Part shown: positions 1-9,619 of the stretch, in pieces
How the letters are laid out: each line of letters starts with the position of its first letter
Position numbering within the stretch: the first letter of the stretch is position 1
From: Acanthochromis polyacanthus
Lineage: Eukaryota > Chordata > Actinopteri > Pomacentridae
Length of the DNA: 64,000 nucleotides
Direction of reading: 5' to 3'
NCBI RefSeq assembly: GCF_021347895.1
Contig: NC_067115.1
Location: 8,146,064 to 8,210,063, forward strand
The notes under the pieces: generated by a model
Seen by the model: only the letters and a program-made list of their open reading frames with translations
Told to the model about the DNA's origin: nothing
The model's database searches: none
Made by a program: the position numbers and the translations under genes

Positions 1-51
1 CAGGTGTGTCACTCGTCTGCTGCTGGCCGGAGGTCAGGCATGAATACATGC

Positions 52-140
52 CTGTGGCGGGGCAGGAGGCGTTCATAGTGCCGCCACGTGGCGTCCAGGT
101 TGGGCCTGGCGCTGTCGGTGGAGTAATAACGCCACGCAGC
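52..140 (-). CDS. kcnq5: KCNQ channel exon 8 (helix A, calmodulin-binding segment)
   Basis: Exon of about 89 nt that opens after a TTGTACCAG acceptor (AG at 141-142) in frame with the exon at 11385-11480. It begins AAWRYYSTD, has an ATW stretch and ends near LLPRH. Joined to the LIQ that ends exon 7 it rebuilds the IQ-type motif of helix A, where KCNQ channels bind calmodulin on the cytoplasmic side. From memory the residues resemble exon 8 of KCNQ4 and KCNQ2 more than KCNQ5, unlike the exons before it. The 3' end is uncertain because no GT donor stands at the expected place. The best fit is a GC donor (CACAG then GCATGT). Without splicing the frame runs on for 14 codons and stops at TGA (9-11). 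Later exons lie beyond the left edge. Confidence 0.85.
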
Positions 141-454
141 CTGGTACAACATGAGGATGACGGGATGAAGAGGAGGACGAAGAGGAGACCAGAGGAAACG
201 GTGGAGGTCAGAGGAGGTGGAGATGTGATAGGAAAGGAGAGGAGGAAGAGGACGAGGCGTATGAAGAAATACAGGTGAGCCCCAAATTAATCATGGAAAG
301 TTTGATTGATAAGCTTTTATTGGACCAACGGGTTTCTTCTGGCACAGACAAACACATTAAAACATCCCAAAAAATAATGATTAGAAAAAACAGTTAAAAA
401 GAAAAGACTTGTGATGTGTCCTGCCATCAGCCTAAGTCAGCTGGGAAGGACTTC
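141..454 (-). other. Intron 7 end with a long polypyrimidine tract before exon 8
   Basis: No gene. From about 150 to 262 the plus strand is almost pure GA, so the minus strand, which is the gene's sense strand, is a CT-rich tract of roughly 100 nt ending just before the exon 8 acceptor. It is much longer than a usual polypyrimidine tract and should give a strong acceptor. The remaining bases to 454 are unique-looking AT-rich sequence. Confidence 0.6.
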
Positions 455-702
455 AGCCGTCCATTTTGGACGATATACTAAACTATTGCGTTTTTTTCCA
501 CATTTGGACGACATACTTAACTATGAGGTTTTAGTGATATTTTGGACGACATCCTAAACTATGATGTTTTTGTCATATTTTGGACGACATGCTAAACTGA
601 CATTTTTGTGGTATTTTGAACGACAAACTAAACTGTGACGTTTTTGTGACATTTTGGAAGACATACTAAACTGATGTTTTTGTGATATTTTGGACGATAT
701 TT

Positions 703-1095
703 TGGGATGCTCTGGATCGGCGTATACGACAGCGTATACCAGTTCCCGCCAATATCCAGCAACTTCTGACAGCTATTGAAGAGGAGTGGACCACCCCCCC
801 CAAATAAAACAAACTGCACATTTCAGAGTGGTCTTTTATTGTGGGCAGTCTAAGGCACACCTGTGCACTAATCATGGTGTCTAATCAGCATCTTGATATG
901 GCACACCTGTGAGGTGGCATGGATTATCTCAGCAAAGGAGAAGTGCTCACGATCACAGATTTAGACAGATTTGTGAACAATATTTGAGAGAAATGGTGAT
1001 ATTGTGTATGTGGAAAACGTTTTAGATCTTTGAGTTCGTCTCATAAAAAATGGGAGCAAAAACAAAAGTGTTGCGTTAATATTTTTGTTGAGTGT
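703..1095 (+). mobile_element. Truncated Tc1/mariner-like element in the satellite
   Basis: From 706 the plus strand reads DALDRRIRQRIPVPANIQQL and then EEEW, the C-terminal end of a mariner/Tc1-type transposase. After about 792 the frame is lost. The rest matches a known fish 3' end whose terminal repeat finishes TTGCGTTAATATTTTTGTTG then AGTGTA near 1095. The 5' part is missing. It is a dead, internally deleted copy that interrupts the 38-bp units. Confidence 0.75.
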
Positions 1096-1703
1096 ATGAA
1101 ATTATGACGTTTTTGTGCTATTGTGGACGACATACTAAACGATGATGTTTTTGTCATATTTCGGACGACATACTAAACTATGATGTTTTTTTGTCTATTT
1201 TCGGACGACATCGTAAAATATTACGTTTTTTTGTAGATTTTCGGAAAACATACTAAACTTTGACATTTTTGTCCATTTTCGGATTACATACTAAACTATG
1301 ACGTGTTTTGTCCATTTTCGGACGACATACTAAACTATGACGTTTTTGTCCATTTTTGAAATACATACTAAACTATGACGTTTTTGTCCATTTTCAGATG
1401 ACGTACTAAACTTTGACGTTTTTGTCCATTTTCGGAAAACATACTAAACTTTGACATTTTTGTCCATTTTCGGATTACATACTAAACTATGACGTATTTT
1501 GTCCATTTTCGGACGACATACTAAACTATGACGTTTTTGACCATTTTCGGACGACATACTAAACTATGACGTGTTTTATCCATTTTCGGACGACATACTA
1601 AACTATGACGTTTTTGACCATTTTCGGACGACATACTAAACTATGACGTGTTTTGTCCATTTTCGGACGACATAATAAAACTATCACGTTTTTGTCTATT
1701 TTT

Positions 1704-1957
1704 GGACAAAATTCATGATGATTTTTTTTATTTCAAAGATAACTGTTCCATTGTGTTTTTACAGCCTACTTTACATTATTTCATCATATGGCATGTTTGT
1801 TTTTTGGCCTTTTTTTTCTTTTATGCGATATTTGCAGTGAAAGACAGACCGAAGACATGCAGCAAAGGACCGCGAGCAGGAATCGAACACAGGCCACTGC
1901 ATCGGGGACCTGCCCCTGTACTTGGGCTGCCTGCTTAACCCGTTGAGCTACAGGGGG
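1704..1957 (-). mobile_element. SINE-bearing composite repeat, copy A
   Basis: Reverse-oriented unit with a tRNA-derived head on the right: box A-like TTGAGCTA at the 5' end and box B-like GAATCGAAC at 1880. A body follows, then the host tail CATCATGAATTTTGTC. The tRNA-like part lies inside an older ~100-bp tail shared by all copies (see 9964-10135). Its right junction (CAGGGGGACTTTG) is the mirror of the left junction of copy F at 3645. Confidence 0.85.
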
Positions 1958-2016
1958 ACTTTGAAGTTTTTTGTCAATTTTCGGATGACATACTAAACTA
2001 TGACATATTTTGTCCA

Positions 2017-2200
2017 GCCCTTTGCTGCATATCTTCTCTCTGTTTCCGTTCTGTCTTTCACTGTATCTGTCAAATAAAAGAAAAAAAAGGCCAATGGAAA
2101 AAAAAAACATGTCATATGATGAAATAATATAAAGTAGGCCGTGAAAAACACAATAGAGCAGTTATCTTTGAAATAAAAAAAATCATCATGAATTTTGTCC
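2017..2200 (+). mobile_element. SINE-bearing composite repeat, copy B (5' truncated)
   Basis: Begins at GCCCTTTGCTGCATATC, so the tRNA-like head with boxes A and B is missing. The body, A-rich stretch, CATATGATG motif and tail to GAATTTTGTCC are kept. It marks the switch from forward array (left) to reverse array (right), opposite in orientation to copy A. Confidence 0.85.
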
Positions 2201-2549
2201 AAAAATGTCCAAAAATAGACAAAAATGTCATAGCTTAGTATGTCGTCCGAAAATGGACAAAAAATGTCATAGTTTAGTATGTCGTCTGAAAAAGGACAAA
2301 AAAAGTCATAGTTTAGTATGTCGTCCAAAAATGGACAAAAACGTCATAGTTTAGTATGTCGTCCAAAAAATTGACAAAAAACGTCATTTTTTCTCCGAAA
2401 ATGGACAAAAACTTCATAGTTTAGTATGTCATCCGAAAATGGACAAAAAAACATCATAGTTTAGTATGTCGTCTAAAAATGGACAAAAAAGCCATATGTC
2501 GAATAAAAAAACATATTTTTAACGTGTCGTAAAAGCACGCCATATGATG

Positions 2550-2795
2550 GGACCCCATATAGCTCAACAGGTTAACCGGGTGACCCACACACAGGGGCTG
2601 GTCCCTGATGCAGCAGCCTGTATTTGATTCCTGCTCCCGGCCCTTTGATGCATATCTTCTGTCTGTCTTTCTTTCACTGCAACTACCACATGAAACAAAA
2701 AAATCCCATGCCATATGATGAAATAATGTGAAGTAGGCCGTGAAAAACACAATAGAGCAGTTATCTTTGAAAAAAAAACATCATGAATTTTGTCC
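2550..2795 (+). mobile_element. SINE-bearing composite repeat, copy C
   Basis: Full unit. The head has ATAGCTCAACAGGTTAAC (box A-like) and TATTTGATTCCTGC (box B-like). The tRNA-derived part is bracketed by GCCATATGATG at about 2539 and again near 2710, consistent with a target-site duplication. The tail ends GAATTTTGTCC. Confidence 0.87.
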
Positions 2796-2986
2796 AAAAA
2801 AACGTCATAGTTTAGTATGTCGCCCGAAAATGGACAAAAACGTCATAGTTTAGTATGTCGTCCGAAAATGGACAAAACACGTCATAGTTTAGTATGTCGT
2901 CCGAAAATGGACAAAAAACTCCATAGTATAGTATGTAGAATAAAATGCCATATTTTTAACATGTCGTAAAAACATGCCATGTGATG

Positions 2987-3244
2987 GGCCCCCATATAGC
3001 TCAACGGGTTATGCGGGCCACCCACGTACAGGGGCTGGTCCTCGATGCAGCGGCCCGTGTTCGATTCCCGCTTACAGCCCTTTGCTGCATATCTTCTCTC
3101 TGTTCTGCCTGTCTGCAACTATCACATAAAAGAAAAAAGAGGCCAATAAAAAAACACGCCATATGATGAAGTAATGTAAAGTAGGCCGTGATAAACAGTA
3201 TAGAGCAGTTTTCTATGAAAAAAAAATCATCATGAATTTTGTCC
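2987..3244 (+). mobile_element. SINE-bearing composite repeat, copy D
   Basis: Full unit with intact-looking promoter boxes TAGCTCAACGGGTTATG and GTTCGATTCCCGC. The flanks TGCCATGTGATG (left) and GCCATATGATG (before the tail) are the diverged direct repeats of the SINE insertion. The best-preserved polymerase III boxes of the forward copies are here and in F. Confidence 0.88.
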
Positions 3245-3320
3245 AAAAAAAATGCCATAGTGTGGTATGTCGAAAAAACTGCCAAATTTTAAACATGTCA
3301 TAAAAACATGTCATATGATG

Positions 3321-3473
3321 AACCCCCGAATAGCTCAACGGGTTAAGTGGGTGACCCATGTACAGGGGCAGGTCCCCGAAAAAAAGCCGTATGACGAAAT
3401 AATGTAAAGTAGGCCTTGAAAAACACAATAGAGCAGTTATCTTTGAAATAAGAAAACATCATGAATTTTGTCC
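3321..3473 (+). mobile_element. SINE-bearing composite repeat, copy E (internal deletion)
   Basis: Carries the A-box half of the head (TAGCTCAACGGGTTAAG), then jumps from GGTCCCCG at about 3378 directly to the A-rich region and CGTATGACGAAATAATG. Box B and the SINE body are deleted. The tail is normal. Confidence 0.85.
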
Positions 3474-3644
3474 AAAAAACGTCATAGTTCAGTTTGTCAT
3501 CCGAAAATGGATAAAAAACATCATAGTTTAGTATGTCGTCCGAAAATGTACAAAAAAAGTTATAATTAATTATGTCGTCCGGAAATGGACAAAACACGTC
3601 ATAGTTTAGTATGCAATCCGAAAATGGACAACAAAACGTCAAAG

Positions 3645-3901
3645 TCCCCCGTATAGCTCAACTAGTTAAGTGGGTGACCCACGTACAGGGACAGGTCCCT
3701 GACGCAGCGGCCTGTGTTCGATTCCTGCTTGCAGCCCTTTGCTGCGTATCTTCTGTCTGTCTTTCACTGCAACTATCACATAAAATAAAAAACAAGCGAA
3801 AGTTTTTTAAAAAGCCATATGATGAAATAATGTAAAGTAGGACGTGAAAAACACAATAGAACGGTTATCTTTGAAATAAGAAAACATGATGAATTTCGTC
3901 C
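3645..3901 (+). mobile_element. SINE-bearing composite repeat, copy F
   Basis: Full unit with box A-like TAGCTCAACTAGTTAAG and box B-like GTTCGATTCCTGC. Its left junction (AAAGTCCCCCGTA) is the reverse complement of copy A's right junction. A and F therefore share one ancestral breakpoint and form an inverted pair about 1.7 kb apart. Confidence 0.87.
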
Positions 3902-3995
3902 AAAAAACGTTGCAGTTTAGTATGTCGTTCAAAAATGGACAAAAAACGTCATAGTGTAATATGTAATCCGAAAATGGACAAAAAATGTCACGGTT

Positions 3996-4136
3996 ACCTC
4001 CGCCAAGGAGGTTATGTGACACCCGGCGTTTGTCTGTCTGTCTGTCTGTCTGTGTGTTTGCAAGATAACTCAAAAACGCTTGGGCAGATTCACATGAAAT
4101 TTTCAGGGGATGTAAACTGTGGTAAGAGGAAGAACT
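3996..4136 (+). mobile_element. Left part of the 435-bp ACCTCCGCC element
   Basis: Starts ACCTCCGCCAAGGAGG, contains a GTCT/TGTC tetranucleotide run at 4029-4052, and matches the first ~140 bp of the element at 59591. It then drops into satellite-like TTTAGTATGTTGTCC, where the complete copy has its central motif. Confidence 0.8.
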
Positions 4137-4318
4137 GATTTAACGTTTAGTATGTTGTCCAAAATGTGACAAAAAATCTGTTCAGTGTGTTGTCCAAAAT
4201 ATGATACAAAATGTCATAGTTTAGTACGTCATCCAAATGAGGAAAAAATGTCATAGTTTAGTATGTCGTCCAAAATATGACAAAAACATCAGTTTAGTGT
4301 GTTGTCCAAAACATGACA

Positions 4319-4753
4319 AACTAGAAAAGCACTCAGAGAGGGCAGACCTTCGTCAAGGATAGGGAGGAAAACAGGAAACCCATGCAGTAAAGGATCGTGA
4401 GCTGGAATCGAACCTGCATCTCTGACTCAGTTCTGTTTACAAAGCACCTTCTTAACCAGTTGAGCTATCTGGACACCTTGCTCTAACTGGTTGGACGACA
4501 TACTAACCTATGATGTTTTTGTCATATTTTGGACCACATACTAAAACATACTAAAAGATTCAAAGTGATCCAGAATCCAGGATCCTTTCCGGATTGCCAC
4601 CCAAATTAAATCAGCTCTTCCTCTTACCATAGTCTACATCCCCTCAAAATTTCATCTGAATCTGCCCAGGCGTTTTTGAGTTATCTTGCTAACAGATAAA
4701 CAGACAGACAGACACAGAAACAGCGGGTGTCACATAATCTCCTTGGCGGAGGT
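4319..4753 (-). mobile_element. 435-bp composite element (inverted copy)
   Basis: Runs from AACTAGAAAAGCACTC to CTTGGCGGAGGT, the same 435-bp length and order as the element at 59591-60025 but inverted. It carries a tRNA-like section (GGAATCGAACC, AACCAGTTGAGCTATC), then about 1.5 satellite-like units (GACGACATACTAACCTATG and a following TATTTTGGACCAC), then the conserved half with a TGTC run. Function unknown; non-coding. Confidence 0.82.
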
Positions 4754-4766
4754 AACTATGACATTT

Positions 4767-4797
4767 TTACCTCCGCCAAGGAGGTTATATGACACCC
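4767..4797 (+). mobile_element. Short end fragment of the ACCTCCGCC element
   Basis: TTACCTCCGCCAAGGAGG followed by TTATATGACACCCG repeats the first ~30 bp of the element, only 14 bp after the inverted copy ends, so the two termini face each other. Confidence 0.65.
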
Positions 4798-5102
4798 GAA
4801 AATGGACAAAAAACGTCAAAGTTTGGTATGTCGTCCATTTTCGGACGACATACTGAACTATGATGTTTTTTGTCCATTTTCGGACGACATACTAAAGTAA
4901 GACGTTTTTGTCCATTTTCGGACGACATACTATACTATGTCATTTTTTCTCCATTTTCGGACGACATACTATACTATGTCATTTTTTCTCCATTTTTGGA
5001 GAAAAAAAATAACGTTTTTTGGTCCATTTTCAGACGACATTCTAAACTATGACGTTTTTTTATCCATTTTCGGACGACATACTAAACTGTGATATTTTTT
5101 TG

Positions 5103-5360
5103 GACAAAATTCATGATGTTTTTTTATTTCAAAGATAAGTGCGCTATTGTGTTTTTTACAGCCTACTTTACATTATTTCATCATACGGCATGTTATTTTT
5201 ATTGACTTTTTTTGTTTTATGTGGTAGTTGCAGTGAGAGAAAGACAGAAAGAAGATATGCAGCAGAGGGCTGCGAGTGGGAATCAAACACGGGTCGCTGC
5301 ATCGTGGACCAGCCCCTGTACGTGGGTCACCTGCTTAACCCGTTGAGCGATATGGGGGGC
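5103..5360 (-). mobile_element. SINE-bearing composite repeat, copy G
   Basis: Reverse-oriented full unit, followed by CATATGGCATGCTTTTACAA and ATGGGTTTTTTATTCGACATGG. It shares this right flank and nearly all bases with copies H, I and J, so the whole block, flank included, was copied with the array. Confidence 0.88.
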
Positions 5361-6411
5361 CTATCATATGGCATGCTTTTACAACATGCTAAAAATATGG
5401 GTTTTTTATTCGACATGGCGTTTTTGTCCATTTTTGGACGACATACTAAACTATGACGTTTTCGTCTATTTTTGGACGACAAACTCAACTGTGAGGTTTT
5501 TGTCCATTTTCGAGGAAAAAATGACATTTTTTGTCCATTTTCGGACGACATACTAAACCATGACGTTTTTGTCCATTTTCGGTCAACATACTAAACTATG
5601 ACGTTTTTACCCATTTTCGGAGAAAAAATTACTTTTTCTGTCCATTTTCAGACAACATACTAAACTATGACGTTTTTTGTCCATTTTCGGACGACATACT
5701 AAATTATGAAATTTTTTTGTCCATTTTCAGACGACATACTATAGTATGGCGTGTTTTGTCCATTTTCAGACGACATACGAAGCTTTGACGTTTTTGTCCA
5801 TTTTTGGACGACATACTAAACTATGACGTTTTTTGTCCATTTTCGGACGACATACTATACTATGTCTTTTTTGTCCATTTTCAGACGACATACTAAACTA
5901 TGACGTTTTTTGTCCAATTTCGGACGACATACTAAACTATTACGTTTTTTTGCACATTTTCGGGCAACATACTAAACTTTGACGTTTTTTGTCCATTTTC
6001 GGACGACATACTAAACTATGAAGTTTTTGTCCATTTTCGGAGAAAAAAAAAATAACGTTTTTTCGTCCATTTTCAGACGACATTCTAAACTATGACGTTT
6101 TTTTATCCATTTTCGGACGACATACTAAACTGTGATATTTTTTGTCCAATTTCGGACGACATACTAAACTTTGACGTTTTTGTCCATTTTCGGACGACAT
6201 ACTAAACTATTACGTTTTTTTGCACATTTTCGGACGACATACTATACTATGTCATTTTTTCTCCATTTTCGGACGACATACTATACTATGTCATTTTTTC
6301 TCCATTTTCGGAGAAAAAAAATAACGTTTTTTGGTCCATTTTCAGACGACATTCTAAACTATGACGTTTTTTTATCCATTTTCGGACGACATACTAAACT
6401 GATATTTTTTT

Positions 6412-6669
6412 GACAAAATTCATGATGTTTTTTTATTTCAAAGATAAGTGCGCTATTGTGGTTTTTACAGCCTACTTTACATTATTTCATCATACGGCAT
6501 GTTATTTTTATTGGCTTTTTTTGTTTTATGTGGTAGTTGCAGTGAAAGAAAGACAGAAAGAAGATATGCAGCAGAGGGCTGCGAGTGGGAATCAAACACG
6601 GGTCGCTGCATCGTGGACCAGCCCCTGTACGTGGGTCACCTGCTTAACCCGTTGAGCTATATGGGGGGC
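6412..6669 (-). mobile_element. SINE-bearing composite repeat, copy H
   Basis: Nearly identical to copy G (1309 bp to the left) over the SINE and both flanks, with only scattered substitutions. Confidence 0.88.
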
Positions 6670-6860
6670 CTATCATATGGCATGCTTTTACAACATGCTA
6701 AAAATATGGGTTTTTTATTCGACATGGCGTTTTTGTCCATGTTTGGACGACATACTAAACTATGACGTTTTCGTCCATTTTTGGACGACAAACTCAACTA
6801 TGAGGTTTTTGTCCATTTTTGAGGAAAAAATGACATTTTTTGTCCATTTTCGGACGACAT

Positions 6861-7570
6861 ACTAAACCATGACGTTTTTGTCCATTTTCGGTCAACATAC
6901 TAAACTATGACGTTTTTACCCATTTTCGGAGAAAAAATTACGTTTTCTGTCCATTTTCAGACAACATACTAAACTATGACGTTTTTTGGCACATTTTTGG
7001 TCAACATACTAAACTTCGACGTTTTTTGTCCATTTTCGGTCAACATACTAAACTATGACGTTTTTGTACATTTTCCGGGAAAAAATGACGTTTTCTGTCC
7101 ATTTTCAGACAACATACTAAACTATGACGTTTTTGCCCATTTTCGGACGACATACTAAATTTTGACTTTTTTTGTCCATTTTCAGACGACATGCTATAGT
7201 ATGGCATGTTTTGTCCATTTTCAGACGACATACTAAGCTTTGACGTTTTTGTCCATTTTCGGACGACATACTAAACTATGATGTTTTTTGTCCATTTTCG
7301 GAGAAAAAATAATGTTTTGTGTCCATTTTCGGACGACATACTAAACTATGACGTTTTTGTCCATTTTCGGACGACATACTAAACTTTGACGTTTTTGTCC
7401 ATTTTCGGACAACATACTAAACTATGACATTTTTTGTCCATTTTCGGATGATATACTAAACTATGACGTGTTTTGTCCATTTTCGGACAACATACTAAAC
7501 GTTGACGTTTTTGTCCATTTTCGGACAACATACTAAACTTTGACGTTTTTTGTCCATTTTTGGACAACAT
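6861..7570 (+). repeat. First copy of a 710-bp tandem duplication
   Basis: Every line from 6861 to 7570 recurs exactly 710 bp later (7571-8280), including all variant units such as CCGGGAAAAAATGACG and TGATATACTAAAC. The bases just before (GGACGACAT versus GGACAACAT) differ, which fixes the left border. I saw no mismatch between the copies. Confidence 0.92.
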
Positions 7571-8280
7571 ACTAAACCATGACGTTTTTGTCCATTTTCG
7601 GTCAACATACTAAACTATGACGTTTTTACCCATTTTCGGAGAAAAAATTACGTTTTCTGTCCATTTTCAGACAACATACTAAACTATGACGTTTTTTGGC
7701 ACATTTTTGGTCAACATACTAAACTTCGACGTTTTTTGTCCATTTTCGGTCAACATACTAAACTATGACGTTTTTGTACATTTTCCGGGAAAAAATGACG
7801 TTTTCTGTCCATTTTCAGACAACATACTAAACTATGACGTTTTTGCCCATTTTCGGACGACATACTAAATTTTGACTTTTTTTGTCCATTTTCAGACGAC
7901 ATGCTATAGTATGGCATGTTTTGTCCATTTTCAGACGACATACTAAGCTTTGACGTTTTTGTCCATTTTCGGACGACATACTAAACTATGATGTTTTTTG
8001 TCCATTTTCGGAGAAAAAATAATGTTTTGTGTCCATTTTCGGACGACATACTAAACTATGACGTTTTTGTCCATTTTCGGACGACATACTAAACTTTGAC
8101 GTTTTTGTCCATTTTCGGACAACATACTAAACTATGACATTTTTTGTCCATTTTCGGATGATATACTAAACTATGACGTGTTTTGTCCATTTTCGGACAA
8201 CATACTAAACGTTGACGTTTTTGTCCATTTTCGGACAACATACTAAACTTTGACGTTTTTTGTCCATTTTTGGACAACAT
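7571..8280 (+). repeat. Second copy of the 710-bp tandem duplication
   Basis: Exact repeat of 6861-7570 as far as can be read. It ends at GGACAACAT, after which the sequence returns to ordinary diverged units. Confidence 0.92.
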
Positions 8281-8338
8281 ACTAAACTATGACGTTTTTT
8301 TCCATTTTCGGACGACATACTAAACTGTGATTTTTTTT

Positions 8339-8599
8339 GGACAAAATTCATGATGTTCTTTTATTTCAAAGATAACTGTTCTATTGTGTTTTTCACAGCC
8401 TACTTTACATTATTTCATCATACGGCATGTTTTTTTTTATTGGCTTTTTTTGTTTTATGTGGGAGTCGCAGTGAAAGAAAGACAGAAAGAAGATATGCAG
8501 CAGAGGGCTGCGAGTGGGAATCAAACACGGGTCGCTGCATCGTGGACCAGCCCCTGTACGTGGGTCAACTGCTTAACCCGTTGAGCTATATGGGGGGCC
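8339..8599 (-). mobile_element. SINE-bearing composite repeat, copy I
   Basis: Same block as G and H, with box B-like GAATCAAACAC and the shared right flank. It lies just right of the 710-bp duplication. The distance H to I (1927 bp) exceeds its neighbours by an amount that includes the extra 710 bp. Confidence 0.88.
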
Positions 8600-9235
8600 T
8601 ATCATATGGCATGCTTTTACAACATGCTAAAAATATGGGTTTTTTATTCGACATGGCGTTTTTGTCCATTTTTGGACGACATACTAAACCATGACGTTTT
8701 TGTCCATTTTCGGTCAACATACTAAACTATGACGTTTTTTCCCATTTTCGGAGAAAAAATTACGTTTTCTGTCCATTTTCAGACAACATACTAAACTATG
8801 ACGTTTTTTTGTCCATTTTCAGACGACATACTATAGTATGGCATGTTTTGTCCATTTTCAGACGACATACTAAGCTTTGACGTTTTTGTCCATTTTCGGA
8901 CGACATACTAAGCTATGACGTTTTTTGTCCATTTTCGGACGACATACTATACTATGTCATTTTTTGTCCATTTTCGGACGACATACTAAAGTATGACGTT
9001 TTTGTCCATTTTCGGACGACATACTAAACTATTACGTTTTTTTGCACATTTTCGGGCAACATACTAAACTTTGACGTTTTTTGTCCATTTTCGGACGACA
9101 TACTAAACTATGAAGTTTTTGTCCATTTTCGGAGAAAAAAAAATAACGTTTTTTTCGTCCATTTTCAGACGACATTCTAAACTATGACGTCTTTTTATCC
9201 ATTTTTGGACGACATACTAAACTGTGATTTTTTTG

Positions 9236-9476
9236 GACAAAATTCATGATGTTTTTTTATTTCAAAGATAAGTGCTCTATTGTGTTTTTTACAGCCTACT
9301 TTACATTATTTCATCATACGGCATGTTATTTTTATTGGCTTTTTTTGTTTTATGTGGTAGTTGCAGTGAAAGAAAGACAGAAAGAAGATATGCAGCAGAG
9401 GGCTGCGAGTGGGAATCGAACACGGGTCGCTGCGTCGTGGGTCACCTGCTTAACCCATTGAGCTATATGGGGGGCC
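9236..9476 (-). mobile_element. SINE-bearing composite repeat, copy J (small deletion)
   Basis: Same block as G-I but lacking about 17 bp in the head (after GCTGCGTCGTGG). Box B is GGAATCGAACAC, closer to a functional B box than in G-I. Confidence 0.87.
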
Positions 9477-9619
9477 TATCATATGGCATGCTTTTACAAC
9501 ATGCTAAAAATATGGGTTTTTTATTCGACATGGCGTTTTTGTCCATTTTTGGACGACATACTAAACTATGACATTTCTTGTCCATTTTCGGCTGACATAC
9601 TAAACTATGACCTTTTTTG

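Larger units (their letters stand above)
455..2010 (+). repeat. 38-bp minisatellite array, segment 1 (forward orientation)
   Basis: Tandem units of about 38 bp: TTTTGTCCATTTTCGG followed by ACGACATACTAAACTATGACG. Successive TAAACT marks at 1331, 1369 and 1407 give a period of exactly 38. The outermost units (480-700 and 1100-1180) are a variant, GATGTTTTTGTCATATTTTG, matching the motif inside the 435-bp element at 59591. The segment is interrupted by a mariner fossil and a SINE-bearing unit. It lies in intron 7 of the KCNQ gene. All open frames here are repeat artefacts. Confidence 0.95.
2201..4836 (-). repeat. 38-bp minisatellite array, segment 2 (reverse orientation)
   Basis: The same 38-bp unit now reads CGTCATAGTTTAGTATGTCG, then TCCGAAAATGGACAAAAA. 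It is interrupted by composite copies C-F and by the 435-bp element family at 3996, 4319 and 4767. It ends at a head-to-head junction: GTATGTCGTCC (4826-4836), spacer ATTTTC, GGACGACATAC (4843-4853). Confidence 0.93.

Noticed and set aside
6861..8280. CRISPR-like array of direct repeats
   Set aside because: Units are contiguous tandem copies with no unique spacers, and the genome is a vertebrate's.
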